Source: Burkholderia sp. Bp9142 (GTDB taxonomy: Bacteria > Pseudomonadota > Gammaproteobacteria > Burkholderiales > Burkholderiaceae). Taken from it: 64,000 nt of DNA. Position numbers and translations under genes: made by a program. The stretch lies in the NCBI RefSeq assembly GCF_003853415.1, contig NZ_QTPP01000024.1, positions 53,941-117,940 on the forward strand, in the 5' to 3' direction. Shown piece by piece: positions 36,795 through 45,145 of the stretch; the first letter of the stretch is position 1; every line of letters begins with the position of its first letter. The notes under the pieces are model-generated. The model was not told the DNA's origin, did not search any database, and saw only the letters and a program-made list of their open reading frames with translations.

Positions 36795-37583
36795 ATGAAC
36801 CGATCGCTCTACATCGCCGCCACCGGCATGAATGCGCAGCAAGCGCAGATGGACGTGATCTCGAACAACCTCGCGAACACCAGCACGAACGGCTTCAAGG
36901 CGTCGCGCGCGGTGTTCGAGGACCTGCTGTACCAGACCATCCGCCAGCCGGGCGCGAACTCGACGCAGCAGACCGAACTGCCGTCGGGCCTGCAGCTCGG
37001 CACCGGCGTGCAGCAGGTCGCGACCGAGCGCCTGTACACGCAGGGCGGCCTCACGCAGACCGGCAACTCGAAGGACGTCGCGATCAACGGCGCGGGCTTC
37101 TTCCAGGTGCTGATGCCGGACGGCACGAACGCGTACACGCGCGACGGCTCGTTCCAGACCAACGCGCAGGGCCAGCTCGTCACGTCGAGCGGCTACCAGA
37201 TCCTGCCGGCGATCACCGTGCCGCAGAACGCGCAGTCGCTGACGATCGGCAAGGACGGCGTCGTGTCGGTCACGCAGCCGGGCTCGAGCAACGCGGTCCA
37301 GATCGGCTCGCTGCAGATCGCGACCTTCATCAACCCGGCCGGCCTCGAGGCGCGCGGCGAGAACCTGTTCTCCGAAACCACGTCGTCGGGCGCGCCGAAC
37401 GTGTCGCAGCCGGGCCTGAACGGCGCGGGCGTGCTCAACCAGGGTTATGTCGAGGCGTCGAACGTGAACGTCGTGCAGGAGCTCGTCAACATGATTCAGA
37501 CGCAGCGTGCGTACGAGATCAACAGCAAGGCCGTGACGACGTCCGACCAGATGCTGCAGACCGTCACGCAGATGAAGAGCTAA
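36795..37583 (+). CDS. flgG: flagellar distal rod protein FlgG
   Basis: A 262-residue subunit of the distal rod, the axle through the P and L rings. It has MNRSLYIAATGMNAQQAQMDVISNNLANTSTNGFKASRAVFEDLLYQTIRQPG, which includes the extended FlgG-specific stretch after the shared motif, and the C-terminal coil NVNVVQELVNMIQTQRAYEINSKAVTTSDQMLQ. Its length is close to that of E. coli FlgG (260). CAGGAGAAG stands before the start. Confidence 0.96.
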   Translation: MNRSLYIAATGMNAQQAQMDVISNNLANTSTNGFKASRAVFEDLLYQTIRQPGANSTQQTELPSGLQLGTGVQQVATERLYTQGGLTQTGNSKDVAINGAGFFQVLMPDGTNAYTRDGSFQTNAQGQLVTSSGYQILPAITVPQNAQSLTIGKDGVVSVTQPGSSNAVQIGSLQIATFINPAGLEARGENLFSETTSSGAPNVSQPGLNGAGVLNQGYVEASNVNVVQELVNMIQTQRAYEINSKAVTTSDQMLQTVTQMKS

Positions 37584-37603
37584 CCGGAAATACCGCCGTC
37601 GCC

Positions 37604-38293
37604 ATGAAGCAGGTCCGCCTCCTCCCGTCAGCCACCGTCCGCGCCGCGTGCGCGGTCGCCGTGGCCGCGCTCGCCGGTTGCGCGCAGATTCCGCGCGATC
37701 CGATCATCCAGCAGCCGATGACGGCGCAGCCGCCGATGCCGATGTCGATGCAGGCGCCCGGCTCGATCTACAACCCGGGCTACGCGGGCCGGCCGCTGTT
37801 CGAGGATCAGCGGCCGCGCAACATCGGCGACATCCTGACGATCATGATCGCGGAGAACATCAACGCGACCAAGTCGTCGGGCGCGAACACCAACCGGCAG
37901 GGCAACACCGACTTCAACGTGCCGACGGCCGGCTTCCTCGGCGGGCTGTTCGCGAAGGCGAACCTGTCGGCGGCCGGCACCAACAAGTTCGCGGCGACGG
38001 GCGGCGCGAGCGCGGCGAACACGTTCAACGGCACGATCACGGTAACCGTCACCAACGTGCTGCCGAACGGCAACCTCGTGGTCAGCGGCGAGAAGCAGAT
38101 GCTGATCAACCAGGGCAACGAATTCGTGCGCTTCTCGGGCGTCGTCAACCCGAACACGATCTCGGGCGCGAACTCGGTCTACTCGACGCAGGTCGCCGAC
38201 GCGAAGATCGAATACTCGTCGAAGGGCTACATCAACGAAGCCGAGACGATGGGCTGGCTGCAGCGCTTCTTCCTCAACATCGCACCGTGGTGA
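37604..38293 (+). CDS. flgH: flagellar L-ring lipoprotein FlgH
   Basis: A 229-residue outer-membrane lipoprotein forming the L ring. The signal peptide ends in the lipobox LAGC with the lipidated Cys at 26. The family block PRNIGDILTIMIAENINATKSSGANTNR follows, and the end has NPNTISGANSVYSTQVADAKIEYSSKGYINEAETMGWLQRFFLNIAPW, the highly conserved FlgH C-terminus. The flgI start is 5 nt after the stop. Confidence 0.96.
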   Translation: MKQVRLLPSATVRAACAVAVAALAGCAQIPRDPIIQQPMTAQPPMPMSMQAPGSIYNPGYAGRPLFEDQRPRNIGDILTIMIAENINATKSSGANTNRQGNTDFNVPTAGFLGGLFAKANLSAAGTNKFAATGGASAANTFNGTITVTVTNVLPNGNLVVSGEKQMLINQGNEFVRFSGVVNPNTISGANSVYSTQVADAKIEYSSKGYINEAETMGWLQRFFLNIAPW

Positions 38294-38298
38294 CGACG

Positions 38299-39489
38299 AT
38301 GCAGCAGCCTCTTTTCCAGCGCCGGTCCGGCCGCATGTCGCGCGGCGCGCAGGCCGTCGCGCGGATCGCCGCCGGGTTCGTGCTGGCGGCATGCGCGCTC
38401 GGCACGGTGAGCGCGCATGCGGAACGCCTGAAGGACCTCGCGCAGATCCAGGGCGTGCGCGACAACCCGCTGATCGGCTATGGCCTCGTCGTCGGCCTCG
38501 ACGGCACGGGCGACCAGACGATGCAGACGCCGTTTACGACGCAGACGCTCGCGAACATGCTCGCGAACCTCGGCATCTCGATCAACAACGGGTCGGCCAA
38601 CGGCGGTCCGTCGTCGCTGAACAACATGCAGCTGAAGAACGTCGCGGCCGTGATGGTGACCGCCACGCTGCCGCCGTTCGCGCGGCCGGGCGAGGCGCTC
38701 GACGTGACCGTGTCGTCGCTCGGCAACGCGAAGAGCCTGCGCGGCGGCACGCTGCTGCTCACGCCGCTGAAGGGCGCGGACGGGCAGGTGTACGCGCTCG
38801 CGCAGGGCAACATGGCGGTCGGCGGCGCGGGCGCGAGCGCGAACGGCAGCCGCGTGCAGGTGAACCAGCTCGCGTCCGGCCGGATCGTTGGCGGCGCGAT
38901 CGTCGAGCGCGCGGTGCCGAACGCGATCGCGCAGATGAACGGCGTGCTGCAGCTGCAGCTGAACGACATGGACTACGGCACCGCGCAGCGGATCGTGTCG
39001 GCGGTCAATTCGAGCTTCGGCCCGGGCACCGCGACGGCGCTCGACGGCCGCACGATCCAGCTCGCCGCGCCGGCGGATTCCGCACAGCAGGTCGCGTTCA
39101 TGGCGCGCCTGCAGAACCTCGACGTGAGCCCGGACAAGGCCGCCGCGAAGGTGATCCTGAACGCGCGCACGGGCTCGATCGTGATGAACCAGATGGTCAC
39201 GCTGCAAAGCTGCGCGGTCGCGCACGGCAACCTGTCGGTGATCGTCAACACGCAGCCGGTGGTGTCGCAGCCGGGGCCGTTCTCGAACGGGCAGACGGTG
39301 GTCGCGCAGCAGTCGCAGATCCAGCTGAAGCAGGACAACGGCGCGCTCAAGATGGTGACGGCCGGCGCGAACCTCGCCGACGTCGTGAAGGCGCTGAACA
39401 CGCTCGGCGCGACGCCGGCGGACCTGATGTCGATCCTGCAGGCGATGAAGGCGGCCGGCGCGCTGCGTGCCGATCTGGAGATCATCTAA
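38299..39489 (+). CDS. flgI: flagellar P-ring protein FlgI
   Basis: A 396-residue periplasmic protein forming the P ring around the rod, assembled with help from FlgA. A signal peptide ends at about residue 41 (VSAHA), followed at once by the conserved ERLKDLAQIQGVRDNPLIGYGLVVGLDGTGDQT. GSIVMNQMVTLQSCAVAHGNLSV and the final ATPADLMSILQAMKAAGALRADLEII are also diagnostic. The ATG at 38299 is chosen; longer frames overlap flgH. Its stop is directly followed by the flgJ ATG. Confidence 0.95.
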   Translation: MQQPLFQRRSGRMSRGAQAVARIAAGFVLAACALGTVSAHAERLKDLAQIQGVRDNPLIGYGLVVGLDGTGDQTMQTPFTTQTLANMLANLGISINNGSANGGPSSLNNMQLKNVAAVMVTATLPPFARPGEALDVTVSSLGNAKSLRGGTLLLTPLKGADGQVYALAQGNMAVGGAGASANGSRVQVNQLASGRIVGGAIVERAVPNAIAQMNGVLQLQLNDMDYGTAQRIVSAVNSSFGPGTATALDGRTIQLAAPADSAQQVAFMARLQNLDVSPDKAAAKVILNARTGSIVMNQMVTLQSCAVAHGNLSVIVNTQPVVSQPGPFSNGQTVVAQQSQIQLKQDNGALKMVTAGANLADVVKALNTLGATPADLMSILQAMKAAGALRADLEII

Positions 39490-40473
39490 ATGGCCGCGAA
39501 CCTTCCCGGCGCGAACGACCTCACCCAGCGCTTCGCACTCGACGTGCAGGGTTTCGACGCGCTGCGCGCGCAGGCGAAACAGTCGCCGCAGGCCGGCGCG
39601 AAGGCGGTCGCGGGCCAGTTCGACGCGATGTTCACGCAGATGATGCTCAAGAGCATGCGCGACGCATCGCCCGACGGCGGGCTGCTCGATTCGCACACGT
39701 CGAAGATGTACACGTCGATGCTCGACCAGCAGCTTGCGCAGCAGATGTCCAAGCGCGGGATCGGCGTCGCCGACGCGCTGATGAAGCAGCTGCTGCGCAA
39801 CGCGGGGCAGGGCACGGGCAGCGACACGGCGGCCGACGCCGGCGCGGCCGGGCTCGGCGCGGCCGGCGTCGGCGCGTCGGGCAACGAAGGCAGCCTCGCC
39901 GCGATGAACGCGATGGCGAAGGCGTATGCGAACGCGGCGAACAACGGCGGGCTCGCCGGCGCGCGCGGCTACTCGGCCGGCAGCGCGCTCACGCCGCCGC
40001 TGAAGGGTGCGAGTGGCGTGCAGGACACCGACGCGTTCGTCGACCGGCTCGCCGGCCCCGCGCAGGCGGCGAGCGCGACCACCGGCATCCCGGCGCGCTT
40101 CATCGTCGGCCAGGCCGCGCTCGAATCGGGCTGGGGCAAGCGCGAGATCCGCGCGGCAGACGGTTCGACCAGCTACAACGTGTTCGGCATCAAGGCGAAC
40201 AAGGGCTGGACGGGCCGCACGGTGTCGGCGCTGACGACCGAATACGTGAACGGCGCGCCGCGCCGTGTCGTCGCGAAGTTCCGCGCGTACGACTCGTACG
40301 AGCACGCGATGACCGATTATGCGAACCTGCTGAAGAACAATCCGCGCTACGCGGGCGTGCTGAGCGCGAGCCGCAGCGTCGAGGGCTTCGCGCACGGGCT
40401 GCAGAAGGCCGGCTACGCGACCGACCCGAACTACGCGAAGAAGCTGATCTCGATCATGCAGCAGATCGGCTGA
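39490..40473 (+). CDS. flgJ: rod-capping peptidoglycan hydrolase FlgJ
   Basis: A 327-residue two-domain protein. The N-terminal rod-scaffold domain (AVAGQFDAMFTQMMLKSMRDASPDGGLLDS, residues 40-70) caps the growing rod. The C-terminal glucosaminidase domain at about 180-320 opens the peptidoglycan, with the catalytic Glu at 212 (VGQAALESGWGKREI) and YNVFGIKANKGWTG. The Ala/Gly-rich linker between them (105-170) is longer than usual. Its ATG follows the flgI TAA without a gap. Last gene of the early operon. Confidence 0.95.
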   Translation: MAANLPGANDLTQRFALDVQGFDALRAQAKQSPQAGAKAVAGQFDAMFTQMMLKSMRDASPDGGLLDSHTSKMYTSMLDQQLAQQMSKRGIGVADALMKQLLRNAGQGTGSDTAADAGAAGLGAAGVGASGNEGSLAAMNAMAKAYANAANNGGLAGARGYSAGSALTPPLKGASGVQDTDAFVDRLAGPAQAASATTGIPARFIVGQAALESGWGKREIRAADGSTSYNVFGIKANKGWTGRTVSALTTEYVNGAPRRVVAKFRAYDSYEHAMTDYANLLKNNPRYAGVLSASRSVEGFAHGLQKAGYATDPNYAKKLISIMQQIG

Positions 40474-40597
40474 CCTGCAGGGGGCCATAACGGGAACAGG
40501 CCCCGACCCATCACCCGTCTGTCATCTTTCGGACCGCGCCCGGCATCCCGCCGCGTGCGGTTTCAACGTTTGCGCGAAAAAAATCGCCAATTCGATC

Positions 40598-40624
40598 TAA
40601 ACTTTCGGGGAGCACTGCCGCTAA
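40598..40624 (+). promoter_or_regulatory. sigma-28 (FliA) promoter of ycgR
   Basis: TAAA (40598-40601), 15 nt, GCCGCTAA (40617-40624). The -35 extension TAAACTTT is also close to the consensus TAAAGTTT. The start point would be near 40631. Confidence 0.85.
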
Positions 40625-40642
40625 GTGTGAGAGACCTGCAAT

Positions 40643-40665
40643 CGGGCCCTGTTCTGGCCCGTTTT
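40643..40665 (+). terminator. hairpin with T-run in the ycgR leader
   Basis: The stem CGGGCC/GGCCCG has a 7-nt loop and is followed by TTTT. It could end the flgB-J transcript. It lies downstream of the sigma-28 promoter, so it would also sit in the ycgR leader, about 50 nt before the start codon, and could act as an attenuator. Confidence 0.6.
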
Positions 40666-40713
40666 ACTGCGCACCGGTCGCCCGGGCGCCCATGACAAGA
40701 AAACCGGCTAGCC

Positions 40714-41469
40714 ATGAATATCGAAACGTCGACCGATCCGAGCCTGGATGCGGGCCATTCCGGGCCCGACTATGCCCGCCGCAATCCGCTTGAGATCGGC
40801 GTGCAGCTGCGCAACCTCGTGAACCGCGGCGACTTCCTGACCGTCCAGTACCCGGGCGGCCAGCTCGTCACGCGCCTGCTCGAGGTCGACGTCGGCGCGC
40901 GCACGTTCACGTTCGACTGGGGCGCGCTGTCCGAGCAGAACGCCGGCATCCTCGCCGCGTCGCACTGCACGTTCTCGGCCGCGCCGGACGGCGTGCGCGT
41001 CGAATTCACCACGGGCACGCCGCGCGAGACGCGCTACGAGGGGCTGCCCGCGTTCGTCGCCGATTTCCCCGACGTGCTGATGTGCATCCAGCGCCGCGAG
41101 TATTTCCGCGTCGATGCGCCGATCGTCGATCCGTTCCTGTGCCGCGGCAAGCTGCCGGACGGCGAGAGCTTCGTGTTCGAGGTGCACAACCTGTCGCTCG
41201 GCGGCGTCGGGCTGCGCACGGCCGACGAGCGCGTCGAGGCGCTCGAGGTCGGCACGCTGCTGCCGGACGTCGAGCTCGAGCTGACCGGGCACGGCAAGCT
41301 GTCGCTCGACCTGCGCCTCGTGTCGCAGCGTTCGACGCAAATGCCGAACGGTTCGCGGCGCTTCCAGCTCGGTTTTCGCTTCATGTCGCTGCCGGGCAGC
41401 GCGGAGAACACGCTGCAGCGCCTGATCACGCAGCTCGAGATGAAGCGCCGCTCGCTCGCGCGGGCCTGA
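40714..41469 (+). CDS. flagellar brake protein YcgR (PilZ, c-di-GMP receptor)
   Basis: A 251-residue cytoplasmic protein with the two YcgR domains. The N-terminal YcgR_N half (PLEIGVQLRNLVNRGDFLTVQYPGGQLVTRLLEVD) is at residues 20-105. The C-terminal PilZ domain begins with the c-di-GMP motif RREYFRVDAP (R-x3-R) at about 123-132 and has VHNLSLGGVGLRT (D/N-x-S-x-x-G). When c-di-GMP is high such proteins bind the motor and slow it. Its own sigma-28 promoter and its place between flgJ and flgK fit a late flagellar gene. Confidence 0.92.
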   Translation: MNIETSTDPSLDAGHSGPDYARRNPLEIGVQLRNLVNRGDFLTVQYPGGQLVTRLLEVDVGARTFTFDWGALSEQNAGILAASHCTFSAAPDGVRVEFTTGTPRETRYEGLPAFVADFPDVLMCIQRREYFRVDAPIVDPFLCRGKLPDGESFVFEVHNLSLGGVGLRTADERVEALEVGTLLPDVELELTGHGKLSLDLRLVSQRSTQMPNGSRRFQLGFRFMSLPGSAENTLQRLITQLEMKRRSLARA

Positions 41470-41579
41470 CGCACCCGTTCGCGGCCCCGCCCGGGGCCGC
41501 CTTCGCAGCGGCGCCGGCATCGTCCGCCGGTGCCCTCGACCGGCGACGCGCGAGTGCGTGTCGCGCGTGCATTTTTTCC

Positions 41580-41606
41580 TCAATTTTTTCGATCCGCGGC
41601 CGTTAT
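41580..41606 (+). promoter_or_regulatory. sigma-28 (FliA) promoter of flgKL
   Basis: TCAA (41580-41583), 15 nt, GCCGTTAT (41599-41606). The start point would be near 41613, giving a leader of about 50 nt before flgK. Confidence 0.8.
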
Positions 41607-41661
41607 ACCGGGAGTCACGCAACCCGGCGGCCGCAGCGCGGCCGGCTCATCAGGATCGCGC

Positions 41662-43662
41662 ATGTCCAACACACTCATGAACCTCGGCGTCAGCGGCCTC
41701 AATGCCGCGCTCTGGGGCCTCACGACGACCGGCCAGAACATCAGCAACGCCGCGACACCCGGCTATTCGGTCGAGCGCCCCGTCTATGCCGAGGCGAGCG
41801 GCCAGTACACGTCGAGCGGCTACATGCCGCAGGGCGTGAACACCGTCACCGTGCAGCGGCAGTACAGCCAGTACCTGAGCGACCAGCTGAACAGCGCGCA
41901 GTCGCAAGGCGGCGCGCTGTCGACGTGGTATTCGCTCGTCGCGCAGCTGAACAACTACGTCGGCAGCCCGACGGCCGGCATCTCGACCGCGATCACCAGC
42001 TATTTCACCGGGCTGCAGAACGTCGCGAACAATGCGTCCGATCCGTCGGTGCGGCAGACCGCGATCAGCAACGCGCAGATTCTCGGGGACCAGCTGAAGG
42101 CGGCCGGCCAGCAATACGATGCGCTGCGCCAGAGCGTCAACACGCAGCTCACCAGCACCGTGTCGCAGATCAACACGTACACCGCGCAGATCGCGCAGCT
42201 GAACCAGCAGATCTCCGCGGCGAGCAGCCAGGGGCAGCCGCCCAACCAGCTGATGGACCAGCGCGACCTCGCGGTGTCGAACCTGTCGAGCCTCGCCGGC
42301 GTGCAGGTCGTGCGCGGCGACAGCGGCTACAGCGTGTTCCTCGCGGGCGGCCAGCCGCTCGTCCTCGCCGACAAGAGCTACCAGCTCGCGACCGTCACGT
42401 CGCCGTCCGATCCGAGCGAGCTGACCGTCGTGTCGCAGGGGATCGCCGGCGCGAACCCGCAGGGCCCGAACCAGGCGCTGCCGGATGCGTCGCTGTCGGG
42501 CGGCACGCTCGGCGGCCTGCTCGCGTTCCGCAGCCAGACGCTCGACCCCGCGCAGGCGCAACTCGGCGCGCTCGCGACCAGCTTCGCCGCGCAGGTCAAC
42601 GCGCAGAACGCGCTCGGCGTCGACCTGTCGGGCCAGCCGGGCGGCAACCTGTTCACGGTGGCGGCCCCGGCCGTCTACTCGAACCAGGGCAATACCGGCA
42701 ACGCGTCGCTGTCCGTCTCGTTCGCCAACGCGTCGCAGCCGACGACGAGCGACTACACGCTGTCGTACGACGGCACCAATTACACGCTGACCGACCGCGC
42801 GAGCGGCGCGGTGGTCGACCAGAAGGCGGGGCCGATGCCGGTCTCGCTCGGCGGGCTGAGTTTCTCGTTCTCGTCCGGCTCGATGAATGCCGGCGACCAG
42901 TTCACCGTGCTGCCGACGCGCGGCGCGTTGAACGGCTTCGGCCTCGCGACGACGAGCGGTTCGGCGATCGCGGCCGCGTCGCCGGTGGTCGCGGCGGCGT
43001 CGAGCACCAACATCGGCACGGGCAAGATCGCGCAGGGCGCGGTGAGCGCCGGCTACCAGGTCCCGACGACGCCGACCAAGCTGACCTACGACGCGGCGTC
43101 GAAGTCGCTGTCGGGCTTCCCGGCCGGCACGACGGTGACGATCGCGGGCACGCCGCCGACCTCGGTCACGATCACGAGCCCGACCGACAGCGTGCCGTAC
43201 GACGCGTCGGCCGGCGCGAAGCTGACGATCATGAGCACCACGCAGCCGGCACCGGCGGGCGTGATGAACGGCGTGACCGTCACGCTGTCCGGCGCGCCGT
43301 CGGACGGCGACACGTTCACGATCGGACCGTACGCGGGCGGCACGAGCGACGGCTCCAACGCGCTCGCGCTGTCGCAGCTCGTCACCGCGAAGTCGCTCGG
43401 CGGCGGCACCACGACGCTGACCGGCGCGTATGCGAACTACGTGAACGCCATCGGCAACACGGCGAGCCAGCTGAAGTCGTCGAGCGCCGCGCAGACCTCG
43501 CTCGTCGGCCAGATCACGACCGCGCAGCAGTCGGTGTCGGGCGTCAACCAGAACGAGGAAGCGGCGAACCTGATGCAGTACCAGCAGCTTTACCAGGCGA
43601 ACGCGAAGGTGATCCAGACGGCGGCGACGCTGTTCCAGACCGTGCTCGGCCTGTTCAACTGA
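41662..43662 (+). CDS. flgK: flagellar hook-associated protein 1 FlgK
   Basis: A 666-residue junction protein, first of the two hook-filament adaptors. The start MSNTLMNLGVSGLNAALWGLTTTGQNISNAATPGYSVERP and the end GVNQNEEAANLMQYQQLYQANAKVIQTAATLFQTVLGLFN are the FlgK coils. Long Ser/Gly/Thr-rich outer domains lie between (about 330-560), making it longer than E. coli FlgK (547). The ATG at 41662 is the right start: earlier codons would include the sigma-28 promoter. Its chaperone would be FlgN. Confidence 0.95.
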   Translation: MSNTLMNLGVSGLNAALWGLTTTGQNISNAATPGYSVERPVYAEASGQYTSSGYMPQGVNTVTVQRQYSQYLSDQLNSAQSQGGALSTWYSLVAQLNNYVGSPTAGISTAITSYFTGLQNVANNASDPSVRQTAISNAQILGDQLKAAGQQYDALRQSVNTQLTSTVSQINTYTAQIAQLNQQISAASSQGQPPNQLMDQRDLAVSNLSSLAGVQVVRGDSGYSVFLAGGQPLVLADKSYQLATVTSPSDPSELTVVSQGIAGANPQGPNQALPDASLSGGTLGGLLAFRSQTLDPAQAQLGALATSFAAQVNAQNALGVDLSGQPGGNLFTVAAPAVYSNQGNTGNASLSVSFANASQPTTSDYTLSYDGTNYTLTDRASGAVVDQKAGPMPVSLGGLSFSFSSGSMNAGDQFTVLPTRGALNGFGLATTSGSAIAAASPVVAAASSTNIGTGKIAQGAVSAGYQVPTTPTKLTYDAASKSLSGFPAGTTVTIAGTPPTSVTITSPTDSVPYDASAGAKLTIMSTTQPAPAGVMNGVTVTLSGAPSDGDTFTIGPYAGGTSDGSNALALSQLVTAKSLGGGTTTLTGAYANYVNAIGNTASQLKSSSAAQTSLVGQITTAQQSVSGVNQNEEAANLMQYQQLYQANAKVIQTAATLFQTVLGLFN

Positions 43663-43684
43663 CCGCATTCGAGGGATAGAAGCG

Positions 43685-44926
43685 ATGCGAATTTCCAGCG
43701 CCCAGTTCTTTCAGCTGAACGTTTCCCAGATGAACGATCAGCAGGCGCAGCTCGCGCAGCTGTACCAGCAGATTGCGAGCGGCGTGAGCCTGCAGACGCC
43801 CGCCGACAACCCGGTCGGCGCGGCGCAGGCCGTGCAGTTGTCGATGACCTCGGCGACGCTGTCGCAGTACGCGACCAACCAGACCACGGCGCTCGCGTCG
43901 CTGCAGGCCGAGGACCAGGCGCTGCAGAGCGTGAGCGGCGTGCTGACCAGCGTGCAGACGCTCGTCGTGCGCGCCGGCGACGGCTCGCTGTCCGACAGCG
44001 ACCGCTCGGCGCTCGCGACGCAGCTGCAAGGCTATCGCGACCAGCTGATGACGCTCGCGAACTCGAACGACGGTGCCGGCAACTACCTGTTCGCCGGCCT
44101 GAACAACTCGTCGGCGCCGTTTACGAGCAGCCCGAACGGCAGCGTCAGCTACGTCGGCGACTCGGGCACGCGCCAGGTGCAGATCGGCGATTCGAGCAGC
44201 GTGGCGCAGGGCGACACCGGTTCGGCGGTGTTCATGTCGGTGCCGTCGCTCGGCAGCGCGCCGGTGCCGTCGGCCGGCGCCGGCAACACGGGCACCGGCG
44301 CGATCTCGGCGGTCACCGTCACGAGCCCGTCGGCCGCGACCAACGGCCATCAGTTCTCGATCACGTTCGGCGGCACGGCCGCCGCGCCGACCTACACGGT
44401 GACCGACAACTCGGCCAAGCCGCCGACCACCACGCCCGCGCAGGCGTACATGTCGGGCTCGGCGATCGCGCTCGGCGGCGGGATGACGGTCGCGGTATCG
44501 GGCACGCCGGCCGCCGGCGACACGTTCGCCGTGGCGCCCGGCCCGCAGGCGACCGGCGGCGCGGACGTGTTCTCGACGCTCGACGCGATGATCTCGGCGC
44601 TGAAGACGCCCGTGACCGGCAACACGGTCGCGGCCGCGGCGCTGTCGAACGCGCTGATGACGGGCTCGATCAAGCTCGGCAACACGATGCGCAACGTGAC
44701 GACGATCCAGGCGTCGGTCGGCGGCCGCGAGCAGGAAGTCAAGGCGATGCAGACCGTCAACCAGACCGCGTCGCTGCAGACGACCAGCAACCTGTCGGAC
44801 CTGACCAGCACCAACATGACGACGACGATCAGCCAGTACCTGCAGGTGCAGAACGCGCTGACCGGCGCGCAGAAAGCCTACGTGCAGCTGCAGAACCTGT
44901 CGCTGTTCCAGTACATCAATCCGTGA
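43685..44926 (+). CDS. flgL: flagellar hook-associated protein 3 FlgL
   Basis: A 413-residue adaptor between FlgK and the filament. The flagellin-like N-terminal coil has SSAQFFQLNVSQMNDQQAQLAQLYQQIASGVSLQTPADNPVGAAQAVQL, and NDGAGNYLFAGLNNSSAPF is the family block. The C-terminal coil ends LQVQNALTGAQKAYVQLQNLSLFQYINP. It is 22 nt downstream of flgK and shares its promoter. Longer than E. coli FlgL (317) because of the outer domain. Confidence 0.94.
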   Translation: MRISSAQFFQLNVSQMNDQQAQLAQLYQQIASGVSLQTPADNPVGAAQAVQLSMTSATLSQYATNQTTALASLQAEDQALQSVSGVLTSVQTLVVRAGDGSLSDSDRSALATQLQGYRDQLMTLANSNDGAGNYLFAGLNNSSAPFTSSPNGSVSYVGDSGTRQVQIGDSSSVAQGDTGSAVFMSVPSLGSAPVPSAGAGNTGTGAISAVTVTSPSAATNGHQFSITFGGTAAAPTYTVTDNSAKPPTTTPAQAYMSGSAIALGGGMTVAVSGTPAAGDTFAVAPGPQATGGADVFSTLDAMISALKTPVTGNTVAAAALSNALMTGSIKLGNTMRNVTTIQASVGGREQEVKAMQTVNQTASLQTTSNLSDLTSTNMTTTISQYLQVQNALTGAQKAYVQLQNLSLFQYINP

Positions 44927-45145
44927 TGTCCGCGGCGCCCGCTGCGATGTGAGCGCACGCTTACGTCGCGCGGCATGCAGGCCGGCCTGCGCGTGCGATC
45001 GCGCCGGCCGGGTGCCGTCCCGGCGGGCTCGGCCGTGATGCCGCCGGTTCACGCTTGCCAGCCCCATTTCCGCTCCGTAAACTCGCGCCAGATTCCAGAC
45101 CGGCGCACCGTCCGCCGCCGGCGTTCGACAGGAGCCCCTTTCCCC

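Noticed and set aside
38227..40488. 753-codon minus-strand frame across flgI and flgJ
   Set aside because: An Arg/His/Asp-rich shadow of well-recognised flagellar genes, without domain motifs.
41082..43679. 865-codon plus-strand frame overlapping flgK in another phase
   Set aside because: Arg/Ala/Gly-rich with no recognisable segment; FlgK in the correct phase is unmistakable.
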